A stretch of 64,000 nt of DNA from Eubacteriales bacterium (GTDB lineage: Bacteria > Bacillota > Clostridia > Tissierellales > GPF-1). The notes below the pieces were generated by a model. That model had not been told where the DNA came from. It worked only from the letters and a program-made list of their open reading frames with translations, and searched no databases. Position numbers and translations under genes: made by a program. The stretch's first letter is position 1. Every line of letters starts with the position of its first letter. The DNA lies in the NCBI GenBank assembly GCA_030625815.1, contig DAOUQF010000004.1, positions 62,001 through 126,000 of the forward strand, given 5' to 3'. Shown one piece after another: positions 48,402 to 56,379 of this stretch.

Positions 48402-48833
48402 TTATATCCCCAATTCTTCCATTTTTAATGCGATGCTGTCAGAACTCAATAAATCCGATTGATTGTATGCTTCCCATGAATCCTTCGACCAAATCTCAAC
48501 ACGGGTAGATACGCCAATAATCACCGCGTCTTTTTCAATCTCTGCATATTCCCTCAAGCTGTTGGGGATTAAAATGCGTCCCTGCTTGTCAAACTCGCAT
48601 TCATTGGCACCGGAAAAGAAAAATCGTGTAAATGCACGCGCATCCCTCTTTGTCAAAGGCAAGGCTTTTAATTTTTCTTCAAATAATTCCCATTCTTTTT
48701 TTGGATAGACAAACAAACATTTATCGAGGCCTCGGGTAATGACAAAATGCTCATCCAGCGCAGCACGAAATTTTGACGGAATAATAATCCGCCCTTTTGC
48801 ATCCAACCCGTGTTGATATTCGCCTATAAACAT
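48402..48833 (-). CDS. mraZ: Transcriptional regulator MraZ
   Basis: 143 residues. Two AbrB-like half-domains, each with the DxxGRI motif ([14 protein letters not shown] and [14 protein letters not shown]). MraZ binds repeats in its own promoter and controls the division/cell wall cluster. A GTG four codons upstream is possible; [11 protein letters not shown] is the normal family start. Ribosome site is modest (GTGGTGAT). Four 10-bp-spaced GTGG-like boxes lie just after its promoter. Confidence 0.96.
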   Translation of the reverse strand: MFIGEYQHGLDAKGRIIIPSKFRAALDEHFVITRGLDKCLFVYPKKEWELFEEKLKALPLTKRDARAFTRFFFSGANECEFDKQGRILIPNSLREYAEIEKDAVIIGVSTRVEIWSKDSWEAYNQSDLLSSDSIALKMEELGI

Positions 48834-48863
48834 GAAAATCACCACTTTCCCCGATCAAATCTT

Positions 48864-48897
48864 CCATTTTGTGACACAATCTACCACTTCTATCCAC
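48864..48897 (-). promoter_or_regulatory. MraZ operator: GTGG-like repeats with 10-bp phasing
   Basis: On the minus strand GTGG, GTGG, GTGT and ATGG start exactly 10 bp apart (plus positions 48894-48897, 48884-48887, 48874-48877, 48864-48867), right after the -10 box. MraZ is known to bind short G-rich direct repeats in other bacteria. A further AAAGTGG lies at the mraZ ribosome site. Confidence 0.7.
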
Positions 48898-48926
48898 ATT
48901 ATACTACTTTTCCTATTCCTTGTAAA
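48898..48926 (-). promoter_or_regulatory. Sigma-A promoter of the mraZ division/cell wall cluster
   Basis: TTTACA (48921-48926), 17-bp spacer, perfect TATAAT (48898-48903). Confidence 0.85.
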
Positions 48927-48938
48927 GGAATCCCGCAG

Positions 48939-48956
48939 TGAAAATTCGAATTTTCA
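48939..48956. repeat. 18-bp perfect palindrome upstream of the mraZ promoter
   Basis: TGAAAATTC followed immediately by its reverse complement GAATTTTCA, ending 12 bp upstream of the -35 box. It has no T-tract and no spacer, so it looks more like a dimeric protein site than a terminator. No regulator is assigned. Confidence 0.6.
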
Positions 48957-48983
48957 GAATACTTTTCATCCTTGCTCTTTCGC

Positions 48984-49035
48984 AAAAAAAATAAGCATTT
49001 GCTTTCAACCAAATAGGCCAAAGGCATTTGCTTAT
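48984..49035 (-). terminator. Intrinsic terminator after lgt
   Basis: A long imperfect hairpin (ATAAGCA/TGCTTAT outer stem, TGC-TTT/AAA-G-GCA inner stem with a symmetric internal loop) is followed by eight U on the minus strand. Confidence 0.85.
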
Positions 49036-49057
49036 CCTGCATAAAATCATTCGATTT

Positions 49058-49786
49058 CTAAAACTCTTTCTTTCCCCTGGCATAGAGAATCAATCCAAAG
49101 GCGATCATTCCAAAAGAGACCAATTGTGCAACCCGGAATGGTCCGAGCATCAAACTATCCGTTCGCAAACCTTCAATCCACACGCGCCCCAATGAATACA
49201 AAATCATATAGGCTCCGATGGTTTGTCCATTTCTTTTGAAGACTCGATCCCGCAAGGCGATCAAAATAAAAAATACCGCCAGATTCCAAAAAGATTCATA
49301 CAGAAAAGTGGGATGCACGCGGATCCCGTCAACCAAAATTCCCCAAGGCAAATCAGTCGGTCCGCCATGGGCTTCCTGATTGATATAATTCCCCCAACGC
49401 CCAATGGCTTGAGCTAAGATAATGCTCGGCGCAACAATATCCAAAATCTTCAAGATGGAAATTTGTTTTCCCTTGCAGTAGAGCCAGGCAACCAAGATAG
49501 CCGCAATCAGCCCTCCGTGAATGGCCAATCCGCCACCCCGCACATCCAGGATTTTCGCCAAATCCCCGCGATAAGCCGGCCAATTGAACAACACATAATA
49601 GATCCTTGCGCCCACGATTCCACTTGGAATCGCAATCAACAAGACATTCAATAAATCATCTTCAGAAAATCCAACCTTTTTTGCTCTTCGCAAAGCAAGT
49701 AAAATTCCCAACGCCATTCCGATTGCAATCAAAACGCCATACCACATCACAGAAATTCCGAAAATTTCAAAGGCTACTCGACCCAT
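49058..49786 (-). CDS. lgt: Prolipoprotein diacylglyceryl transferase
   Basis: 242-residue membrane enzyme with about seven helices that lipidates prolipoprotein cysteines. Signature AIGRWGNYINQEAHG near 125, RGGGLAIHGG near 85 and LYESFWN are typical. Transcribed alone from a near-consensus promoter that sits back to back with the ychF promoter, and closed by a strong terminator. LspA, the next enzyme, is at 22.2-22.6 kb. Confidence 0.97.
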   Translation of the reverse strand: MGRVAFEIFGISVMWYGVLIAIGMALGILLALRRAKKVGFSEDDLLNVLLIAIPSGIVGARIYYVLFNWPAYRGDLAKILDVRGGGLAIHGGLIAAILVAWLYCKGKQISILKILDIVAPSIILAQAIGRWGNYINQEAHGGPTDLPWGILVDGIRVHPTFLYESFWNLAVFFILIALRDRVFKRNGQTIGAYMILYSLGRVWIEGLRTDSLMLGPFRVAQLVSFGMIAFGLILYARGKKEF

Positions 49787-49812
49787 TGTATCATCTCCCT
49801 TTTGTCTCTCCT

Positions 49813-49841
49813 ATTATAGGGTGAGAAGAAAAAATAGTCAA
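49813..49841 (-). promoter_or_regulatory. Sigma-A promoter of lgt
   Basis: TTGACT (49836-49841), 17-bp spacer, TATAAT (49813-49818). Confidence 0.85.
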
Positions 49842-49845
49842 ACCC

Positions 49846-49874
49846 TTGCCCTCCCCAGCCGATTGCGATATAAT
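49846..49874 (+). promoter_or_regulatory. Sigma-A promoter of ychF
   Basis: TTGCCC (49846-49851), 17-bp spacer, TATAAT (49869-49874). Its -35 lies four bases from the lgt -35, so the two promoters diverge from one short spot. Confidence 0.75.
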
Positions 49875-49903
49875 TCATCTGTTATAGACAAGGAGGAATT
49901 GGT

Positions 49904-50989
49904 TTGAAACTAGGAATTGTTGGCCTACCCAATGTAGGAAAAAGCACTTTGTTTAATGCGATCACCGCCGCCGGCGCAGAATCCGCAAATTACCCATTTT
50001 GCACAATAGAACCCAATGTCGGAACCGTCGCAGTGCCTGATCCGCGATTGCAAGCATTAGCCGAGGTCTTTCATTCAAAAAAAATTGTTCCAACGGCCAT
50101 TGAATTTTATGATATTGCAGGCCTGGTAAAAGGGGCTAGCAACGGCGAGGGTCTTGGCAATAAATTTTTATCTCATATACGCGAAGTTGAATCAATCGTC
50201 CACGTGGTTCGATGCTTCGAAGATGATAACGTCATCCATGTAGAAGGAAGCATTGATCCTATTCGCGATATCGAAATCATTGAATTGGAATTGATCTTGT
50301 CGGACTTGGAAGTTATCGAACGCCGCGTAAACAAAACTGGAAAAATGGCAAAATCCGATAAAACTTTACTCAAAGAACTAGCACTTTTAAAACGGATTCA
50401 AGATGTCCTGACAGATGAGAAACCAGCCCGCAGCTTAGACCTCGACGATGATGAAAGATTGAGCCTGCGCGGCTTCAACCTTCTCACATCAAAACCCATC
50501 TTGTATGTCTGCAACGTCTCTGAAGACGACCTGGTTGATGGAAACCCCAATGTTCAAGTGGTTCGGGATCGCGCAGTAAAAGAAAATGCAGAAGTCATCA
50601 CGATTTGCGGGAAAATTGAATCAGAGATTGCCGAATTGGACGAATCTGAAAAGCATGAATTTCTTGAAGAGTTGGGACTGGAGGAATCTGGCCTCGACAA
50701 ATTGATTCGTGCCAGTTACACATTGCTCGGTCTCATCTCCTACCTGACAGCAGGCGTGCAGGAAACCCGTGCCTGGACAATCAAGCGCGGAACCAAAGCA
50801 CCGCAGGCTGCTGGAAAAATTCATTCCGATATCGAACGTGGCTTTATCCGTGCCGAAATCATTCATTTTGATAAATTGATGGAATGCGGCACGATCGTGA
50901 AAGCCAAAGAACTCGGACAATTGCGCCTCGAAGGAAAAGAATACATCATGAAAGACGGCGATGTTGTTGAATTTCGATTCAACGTATAG
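49904..50989 (+). CDS. ychF: Redox-regulated ATPase YchF (Obg family)
   Basis: 361 residues starting with TTG at 49904, seven bases after AAGGAGG. G1 [16 protein letters not shown]3 [16 protein letters not shown], and NVSE in place of the NKxD motif, which is why YchF binds ATP rather than GTP; a coiled-coil insert and C-terminal TGS domain follow. Ribosome-associated, with roles in translation start and stress. Second of the two plus-strand genes; single-gene transcript with its own promoter and terminator. Confidence 0.97.
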   Translation: MKLGIVGLPNVGKSTLFNAITAAGAESANYPFCTIEPNVGTVAVPDPRLQALAEVFHSKKIVPTAIEFYDIAGLVKGASNGEGLGNKFLSHIREVESIVHVVRCFEDDNVIHVEGSIDPIRDIEIIELELILSDLEVIERRVNKTGKMAKSDKTLLKELALLKRIQDVLTDEKPARSLDLDDDERLSLRGFNLLTSKPILYVCNVSEDDLVDGNPNVQVVRDRAVKENAEVITICGKIESEIAELDESEKHEFLEELGLEESGLDKLIRASYTLLGLISYLTAGVQETRAWTIKRGTKAPQAAGKIHSDIERGFIRAEIIHFDKLMECGTIVKAKELGQLRLEGKEYIMKDGDVVEFRFNV

Positions 50990-50991
50990 CC

Positions 50992-51030
50992 AAAATCCCA
51001 GCGGCCTCACTATGGCCGCTGGGATTTTTT
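50992..51030 (+). terminator. Intrinsic terminator after ychF
   Basis: A 15-bp stem (AAAATCCCAGCGGCC with GGCCGCTGGGATTTT, 7-nt loop) runs into six T. The matching A-run could let it also end transcripts arriving from the ppaC side. Confidence 0.92.
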
Positions 51031-51081
51031 ATACAATCCAAGTGTTTCTACATAAAGTGTCGCAATTGATTTGATAATTCA

Positions 51082-52695
51082 TCATATCAAATGAATGGCT
51101 TGCAAGATCCTTGGAATAACCTGCTGTTTTCGAGACACCACTTGATTAAAGAACTCACCCTGTTCCGCAACCTCAAAAATCCCCTCAAAAGTTTCCTGCG
51201 CTTGCTTCGAATAGTACATATAGCTTCCGCGTTTTGAAATATCCGTCACCATCAAGATCGCCAAAACCAAGTCTCGTTCCTTCGCCTTTATATCCAGAGC
51301 CTGAAGCAAGGCATCTCGATTCTTTTGAATCCCTTCATCGTCCAAAGTAAATACTTGACTCACTCCAAATCGACCGATGTCACATAAAAACTCCTTATAA
51401 TCCTGCGCCAGCACCTCTCCCGGGTCATCACCCATCAGCTGCGAAGCCGCCAAAAACATTTCATGAGAAAACTCCTCCAAATTCAAATGAAGACTTTCAT
51501 TGATTGCCTCGACCGTTTCGATATCCAGGGCCGTTGTTGTCGGAGATTGAAGCATCAGCGTATCGGAAATAATCCCGCTGATCATCAACCCCAACACCCA
51601 TTTCGGCGGCTCGATCCGCTGCTCTTGATACATCTGATACAAGATGGTATTCGTGCTGCCAACTGTCATATTCCGAAAATGAATGGGTTTCATGGTTGAG
51701 ATGTTTCCGATCTTATGATGATCGACAATCATCACGATCTCCGCCTGTTCAATCCCCAGCACGCTTTGCTCATATTCATTGTGATCGACCAGCACCACTC
51801 GTTTTCTTCCAGGATTAAACAAATGCTTGCGGCTCAACATGCCTTTATACCTGCCATCAGCAGAGACGACCGGGAAATTCGAATGTTTCGAATGCCTCAA
51901 TGTTTCAGAAAAATCATCCATAAAATCCGCTTCCGTAAACCGCATAATATGTTTCGCCTTCATTATGGCGCCCACAGAGTTGCTTTGATGAAGGATGGTG
52001 CTTGTCCGATAGGTATCATAGGGGGTCACCAGCAGATTCACTGCATGTTCTTCCGCCAGATCCACCAAGTTTTTCGGAATCACCGCACCACCCGTAACAA
52101 TCAAGCACACTGGTCGCGCAACGATCGCCGCCTCCATCAATCGATAGCGGTCCCCGACTACCAATACCTCATATTGGCTGAGAAGCTTCGATCGATAAAT
52201 GGTTTCCTCTTCATAGGTCAAGATCCCCACACGGCCTCGAATCTCGCGCAGCTTCCCCGAAAGAACATCAGCATCCAGATCAATCAATAGATTGTTGATC
52301 GAGGTGTTCAGCGAATCCATTTCTCCGTGGATCAAAGACATGGCGATATCCTTCATGGTTACAATCCCCACCAATTGCTTGTCCGAATCAATCACAGGGA
52401 GGGTTTTAATCGATTCCTGCTCCATCTTGCGATATGCAGCCAACAGGGATTGTTCCGGTAAAACCCCTCGCGGATGATCATACTCAATATCGCGAATCTG
52501 AACGCGAACGTCCTCCAGCAATTCAGGCTCAGACACTCCAAAATATCGGAGCACAAAGGCCGTATCCTTTTGAATCTCGCCCAAACGGTAAGGTTTTGCC
52601 TTTTGCCCCGTTTGATTCAAGAGATACGCATGCACGATCGCCGCTGTAATTGAATCCGTATCCGGATTGATGTGACCAAAAACTTTTATACTCAT
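51082..52695 (-). CDS. ppaC: Manganese-dependent inorganic pyrophosphatase with regulatory CBS and DRTGG domains
   Basis: 537 residues, far longer than the roughly 310-residue basic family II enzyme. The DHH domain is split: metal-binding GHINPDTDSITAA at residue 7, then CBS (about 70-130), DRTGG (about 140-245), second CBS, and the rest of the DHH part with VDHNE and IVDHHKIG, plus DHHA2 (from about 400). CBS-containing pyrophosphatases are controlled by adenine nucleotides and, with DRTGG, by diadenosine polyphosphates. ATG behind GGAGGGAAT. Follows the SLH protein gene after a hairpin. Confidence 0.95.
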   Translation of the reverse strand: MSIKVFGHINPDTDSITAAIVHAYLLNQTGQKAKPYRLGEIQKDTAFVLRYFGVSEPELLEDVRVQIRDIEYDHPRGVLPEQSLLAAYRKMEQESIKTLPVIDSDKQLVGIVTMKDIAMSLIHGEMDSLNTSINNLLIDLDADVLSGKLREIRGRVGILTYEEETIYRSKLLSQYEVLVVGDRYRLMEAAIVARPVCLIVTGGAVIPKNLVDLAEEHAVNLLVTPYDTYRTSTILHQSNSVGAIMKAKHIMRFTEADFMDDFSETLRHSKHSNFPVVSADGRYKGMLSRKHLFNPGRKRVVLVDHNEYEQSVLGIEQAEIVMIVDHHKIGNISTMKPIHFRNMTVGSTNTILYQMYQEQRIEPPKWVLGLMISGIISDTLMLQSPTTTALDIETVEAINESLHLNLEEFSHEMFLAASQLMGDDPGEVLAQDYKEFLCDIGRFGVSQVFTLDDEGIQKNRDALLQALDIKAKERDLVLAILMVTDISKRGSYMYYSKQAQETFEGIFEVAEQGEFFNQVVSRKQQVIPRILQAIHLI

Positions 52696-52711
52696 ATTCC
52701 CTCCAAAACAG

Positions 52712-52741
52712 AAGCAATCCTTTCCGAAGAAAGGATTGCTT
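52712..52741 (-). terminator. UUCG-capped hairpin between the SLH protein gene and ppaC
   Basis: A 13-bp perfect stem (AAGCAATCCTTTC/GAAAGGATTGCTT) closed by a TTCG tetraloop on the minus strand. The downstream TCTGTTTTGG is a poor U-tract, so it may be a leaky terminator, an mRNA stabiliser or a processing site. Confidence 0.6.
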
Positions 52742-52748
52742 GGACCAA

Positions 52749-54668
52749 CTATTTAATCTTACTTTCTACGATTGTTTCTTTTCCAAAGGCGTTGACCGCT
52801 CGTACAACAATCACTTCATTCTCAGGTGCGTCCGTTTCCAACAGATACTTCCAGTTGCCCAAGTAATCAACCCGTACCTGTTCTCCATTGACCGTCACAA
52901 CCGGGCTGCGGTCAGACTCGTCATAAACGTGTCCGCTGACTATAAATGCTCCGCTGCTGGTTTCTTTGATATCGTCAATCGAAAGCTTCGGACTTCCAAT
53001 TCGGAAAACAATGGTTTTCTCGATTGTGGTTTTCAATCCATCCGGATCTTCAACCTCAAAGAGAATCGTATTGTTGCCTTCTTCCAGAACCACCTGTGAT
53101 TCAAAGTATCCGCTACTGTCCACTTCCACATATTCATTGTTGATGCGCGCCTTCATCAATGCCGGACTGTATGCCATATTGGTGATTCGCGCCTTCGCGG
53201 TAATCCGAGCCTTGCTGGTCTGTTCCGCTACATAGAGTTCCATTTCCGGTTCTTCCGGTTCAAACTCAATAATCTTCTCATATTCATAGGTCTGATTGTA
53301 CTTGTTTTTCACCTCGAATAAAATACGGTTTTTCCCGGGAACCAATCGAATCTTCACGGCAAATTCACCGTCGCCATCGACTGCAATGATGTCATCATTG
53401 ACAACTAAAACAGGATCTTCATCATTCGAATCCCGAACTTCCCCGCGAATTTCAATGGTCTTGTTTGTCACTAATTCCGGATACTCAACCACCCCAATCA
53501 ACTCAGGCGCTGCTGGTTCAAATCGAATATATTTTCTCACACTCGTCGTTTTTCCATAATCGTTCTCTGTGACGAAGTTCAAAACATTGTCTCCGACATC
53601 CAATTGATATGGTAGATCAAACTCTCCATCCGCGCTTAATGGCAAATTGAAATCGTCAAGATATAAACGCGTCGGAACGCCGGCTGTATCAACCTTGCCT
53701 CTCAACTGAACAGCTTGATCGTCCGAAACACTCTTGAAATGATAAAACTCAATATTGGCATTTTCAATCATATAGTCTACGTATTGCGTTTCCGTGCGGC
53801 TTCTACCGTTGGACGTAACAGCCTTAATCCGGAATTCGTGGATTCCTTCTTCATTCAGCAAGACCGTCTCTTCAAAGGATCCGCCATAGACATCGACAGG
53901 ATCGTCATTGATAAAGACCCTTGTGCCTTCGTCAACACTTCCGCTGATCTCGAGAAGATTTTCATACACTTCCTTGTCCATCGTTACCTTAAGAGCAACA
54001 TTGGTGTTGTCGATATAATTCTGCGTATAGGATGACTTCAGTGAACGGTAAACCAGGTTGATTGCGGTCTCCTTGTCCACATAGCTTGTCCCGCGGAAGT
54101 CCCCGTCGATATTGGTGGTGATCAAATTATATGCAATGGCTTCATTCACCTCATCGACCAATTGAGGCGAAACCGTATCAATATCATTGAAGTTACCGGC
54201 TGAAACCGCTGTGTTTTCCGTCTCGATGCCCAGCACGCGCACCAAGGCTACGGCAACATCCTCACGACGCACCCATTCCGTCGGCAAATAAAAGGACTCT
54301 CCGTTTGGTGGGAAATATCCCGTCAAAAAATCCTTGGCCGATTCTACGTATTGAAAAGACCAGTCTTCAGGCGTCACATCCGAGAAAGTCGGCCGTACCA
54401 CCTGAGGCGGCTGCAGATGAAACGTCAAACTCAATAATTTCGCAAATTCTTCGCGTGTGATTTTTTCGGTCGTTGAGAATGAGCGCACCATCATATCCCA
54501 CTGATTCATGTCAATTGAAAGCTTCTCATAATTATGATTGACATAGTCATCATAATTGGTAGCCGTTGCAGCAAATCCCGCACCAGATACCATAAAGATG
54601 ATCAATATGCCACCCAACCATCGCATCAATTTTCTTTTTTTTCTACCGCACGGAAAATTTGTTTTCAT
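52749..54668 (-). CDS. Secreted SLH-domain protein with five tandem Ig-like modules
   Basis: 639 residues. A basic N-terminus and hydrophobic stretch (about 17-33) form a signal peptide, likely cut near AGFA. Residues 60-230 hold S-layer homology repeats: ITREEFAKLL, then FSDVTPEDWSFQYVESAKDFL with VRREDVAVALVRVLG, then a degenerate FNDID-to-TAINLVYRSL copy. Residues about 238-639 form five modules of 75-90 residues sharing the pattern (I/V)xGxVxD, xxVNxxxVxVDxxGxF and GxNxIxFxVxNxxG. Such modules are Ig-like spacers of exported proteins. No enzyme domain or sortase motif; probably bound to wall polymers through SLH. Function unknown; a structural or wall-binding role is inferred. Confidence 0.8.
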   Translation of the reverse strand: MKTNFPCGRKKRKLMRWLGGILIIFMVSGAGFAATATNYDDYVNHNYEKLSIDMNQWDMMVRSFSTTEKITREEFAKLLSLTFHLQPPQVVRPTFSDVTPEDWSFQYVESAKDFLTGYFPPNGESFYLPTEWVRREDVAVALVRVLGIETENTAVSAGNFNDIDTVSPQLVDEVNEAIAYNLITTNIDGDFRGTSYVDKETAINLVYRSLKSSYTQNYIDNTNVALKVTMDKEVYENLLEISGSVDEGTRVFINDDPVDVYGGSFEETVLLNEEGIHEFRIKAVTSNGRSRTETQYVDYMIENANIEFYHFKSVSDDQAVQLRGKVDTAGVPTRLYLDDFNLPLSADGEFDLPYQLDVGDNVLNFVTENDYGKTTSVRKYIRFEPAAPELIGVVEYPELVTNKTIEIRGEVRDSNDEDPVLVVNDDIIAVDGDGEFAVKIRLVPGKNRILFEVKNKYNQTYEYEKIIEFEPEEPEMELYVAEQTSKARITAKARITNMAYSPALMKARINNEYVEVDSSGYFESQVVLEEGNNTILFEVEDPDGLKTTIEKTIVFRIGSPKLSIDDIKETSSGAFIVSGHVYDESDRSPVVTVNGEQVRVDYLGNWKYLLETDAPENEVIVVRAVNAFGKETIVESKIK

Positions 54669-54711
54669 CCCGATCTCCTTGCTTACGATTTTTCGACTCC
54701 ATTATAGGCCT

Positions 54712-54741
54712 ATTATATTCCTGTTTTTATGAGAAATACAA
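54712..54741 (-). promoter_or_regulatory. Promoter of the SLH/Ig-like protein gene
   Basis: TTGTAT (54736-54741), 18-bp spacer, TATAAT (54712-54717). A second TATAAT lies nearer the gene without a matching -35. The surrounding 170-bp gap is very AT-rich and otherwise holds only the folT terminator. Confidence 0.65.
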
Positions 54742-54814
54742 CTTTTTTGTAATGATATACAAAATAATCTAAAAAATAAAAATTTATCCTTATCCATATC
54801 TTACCACAAAATCG

Positions 54815-54841
54815 TAAAAAAAATCAGCCCGAGGGCTGATT
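54815..54841 (-). terminator. Intrinsic terminator after folT
   Basis: ATCAGCC/GGCTGAT stem with a CGAG-type loop and eight U on the minus strand; includes the folT stop codon. Confidence 0.92.
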
Positions 54842-55565
54842 ATCTATCAAAATATGAAAATGTTCTGGATAAATGATACAAAACAATGGTATGAACTGGA
54901 ATTGTAATCAAATTCACGATGATTCTAGCCGGCAATAAGACCAAAAAACCCTTGCCCAGCAAAATACTTAGCCACAATGTGTTCAACCCCATGGAACAGA
55001 CAAGATTCGTGAGAATCACCACCATAAACAGTCGTCCGATGGATCCATTCCGATTTCCTCTTTGATTCTGAAAGTATGTGGCGGCAACTAGAACGACACC
55101 AATGCCGGCAGCACCGAGAATATAAACAAATGAAATCGAGATTTCTCCGACAAACAATTGAGTGCCTTCCCAGCGAAGCGAGCCGACCCGAAAAATCGAA
55201 GCCACCAATCCGACGCAAAAAATCCCAACAATAATCCAAAGCGTTTTTGAAAATCCCCGTTCCTTCCGTTGTTCGGTCATGCTCCATATCCAACCTGGAA
55301 TGGCTCCTGTCATGGCGGCTGTCAAGGTGAATCCCGGCATAAAGGAGCCCATTGGATTCATCATAAATCCCACGATGTCCGCAATGCCCCCCACCGCAAA
55401 GCCATACTTGGGACCCAGCACAATTCCGGCAATCATAATAGGAATGCTGCCAAATCCAATGCGGAAAAAGGGCGTTGTGATCGACAGCAACCTAGTCAGC
55501 ACAATGCTGATGGCAATAAGGAATGCCGCATTGATCATTCGTTTCAATGATCGTTCTTTGTTCAT
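54840..55565 (-). CDS. folT: Folate ECF transporter S component FolT
   Basis: 241-residue membrane protein with about six helices, the substrate-binding subunit of an ECF importer. The conserved run GFGSIPIMIAGIVLGPKYGFAVGGIAD and the preceding RLLSI segment fit folate-type S components, and the THF riboswitch in front confirms the ligand class. The ATG at 55565 has GGGAGG seven bases upstream; a 40-codon in-frame extension would translate the riboswitch and is rejected. The ECF energising module is elsewhere. Confidence 0.92.
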   Translation of the reverse strand: MNKERSLKRMINAAFLIAISIVLTRLLSITTPFFRIGFGSIPIMIAGIVLGPKYGFAVGGIADIVGFMMNPMGSFMPGFTLTAAMTGAIPGWIWSMTEQRKERGFSKTLWIIVGIFCVGLVASIFRVGSLRWEGTQLFVGEISISFVYILGAAGIGVVLVAATYFQNQRGNRNGSIGRLFMVVILTNLVCSMGLNTLWLSILLGKGFLVLLPARIIVNLITIPVHTIVLYHLSRTFSYFDR

Positions 55566-55575
55566 AAAAAAACCT

Positions 55576-55611
55576 CCCTTTGTGCAGCAATACTCTGCAT
55601 CAAAGAAAGGG
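55576..55611 (-). promoter_or_regulatory. Expression platform of the THF riboswitch
   Basis: A hairpin (CTTTG-A-TGCAG with CTGCA-CAAAG, optionally CCCTTT with AAAGGG) whose 3' arm enters the folT ribosome site GGGAGG and is followed by seven U. It could block ribosome binding, end transcription, or both. Confidence 0.7.
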
Positions 55612-55620
55612 CCTCTAATG

Positions 55621-55714
55621 CAGCAGTGGACGCGATCAATCACCGCGGAATTATCCTTCGTTTTGAGGCAACATCCCATCCCCAAACACTTAACGCAATT
55701 GATCTACTCTGCTC
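55621..55714 (-). promoter_or_regulatory. Tetrahydrofolate riboswitch (folT motif)
   Basis: The minus strand shows the conserved THF elements in order: GAGTAGAT, GCGTTAAGTG, GGATGGGATGTTG, AACGAAGG, CGCGGTGATTGAT and GTCC, closed by AGCAG/CTGCT. Its 5' end overlaps the last codons of the DUF1461 gene. I see no convincing promoter just upstream, so it may act on read-through transcripts. Confidence 0.9.
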
Positions 55715-56370
55715 GCACAATTTCTATAAAATTTATCAATCGCTCCAAGCGATGCATGAAGCAATCCATAGGCAATTAAAATCCGCAAAAACAAGACCTT
55801 TGCAGCCTCGATAAAAAATGGTTCCGGCATGATCTGAAGTAAAAAATCACGACTCGGGTCCAACATCCACATGTCATTCGTAAACAAGAGCTCGTGGAAC
55901 CGAATAAATGCCGCCTGAAACTCATTCATCATCAAAAGTGCGAAAACACCAACAACAAGAAGACTGATCAGCGAACTTATCCATATTGTCGCACCCGAAA
56001 CACGCCTTGTCAAGGCGAAAAACAGGATAACGATTCCCACACAAAACCCACTCCATGCAATTCGCTCCAATAGCAAAAAGAGCCCTTGTACATCCTTCAT
56101 ATGCGCAATTTCCTTCTCCGAATAGGAAAAGGAATCATCTGGATTTGCGAGGGTATCCCGATCCCCCGTCGAGAAATCAAAGATTTGTTCATAGGCTTTT
56201 ACAATCTCAGCCTTGTCCAAACCTACAACCTGTTCCAGTTGATTGGATTCAATCTGTCTTACCAAGAAAGTCTGATCTTCCCCCAATTGAAACAGCATAA
56301 CATATGAAAAGAAGATCAGCGAAATCATCGAGAAAACAATTCCCATACCAATTTCTCCAAGTTTTTTCAT
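55690..56370 (-). CDS. DUF1461 (TIGR01906) integral membrane protein
   Basis: 226 residues with a membrane helix at about 10-27, an extracellular-type loop (about 30-95) holding the family segment FSYSEKEIAHMKDVQ, then three more helices. The family is widespread in Bacillota with no known role. It starts nine bases after the YjiH-like gene and its end overlaps the folT riboswitch, suggesting one YjiH-DUF1461-folT transcript. Confidence 0.82.
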   Translation of the reverse strand: MKKLGEIGMGIVFSMISLIFFSYVMLFQLGEDQTFLVRQIESNQLEQVVGLDKAEIVKAYEQIFDFSTGDRDTLANPDDSFSYSEKEIAHMKDVQGLFLLLERIAWSGFCVGIVILFFALTRRVSGATIWISSLISLLVVGVFALLMMNEFQAAFIRFHELLFTNDMWMLDPSRDFLLQIMPEPFFIEAAKVLFLRILIAYGLLHASLGAIDKFYRNCASRVDQLR

Positions 56371-56379
56371 TCTGCCTCC

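Noticed and set aside
52749-54668. Glycosidase or other enzyme activity for the SLH/Ig-like protein
   Set aside because: No catalytic motif can be found; only signal peptide, SLH repeats and Ig-like modules are visible.
55566-55685. A 40-codon N-terminal extension of folT
   Set aside because: It would translate the THF riboswitch; the GGGAGG site just before 55565 marks the real start.
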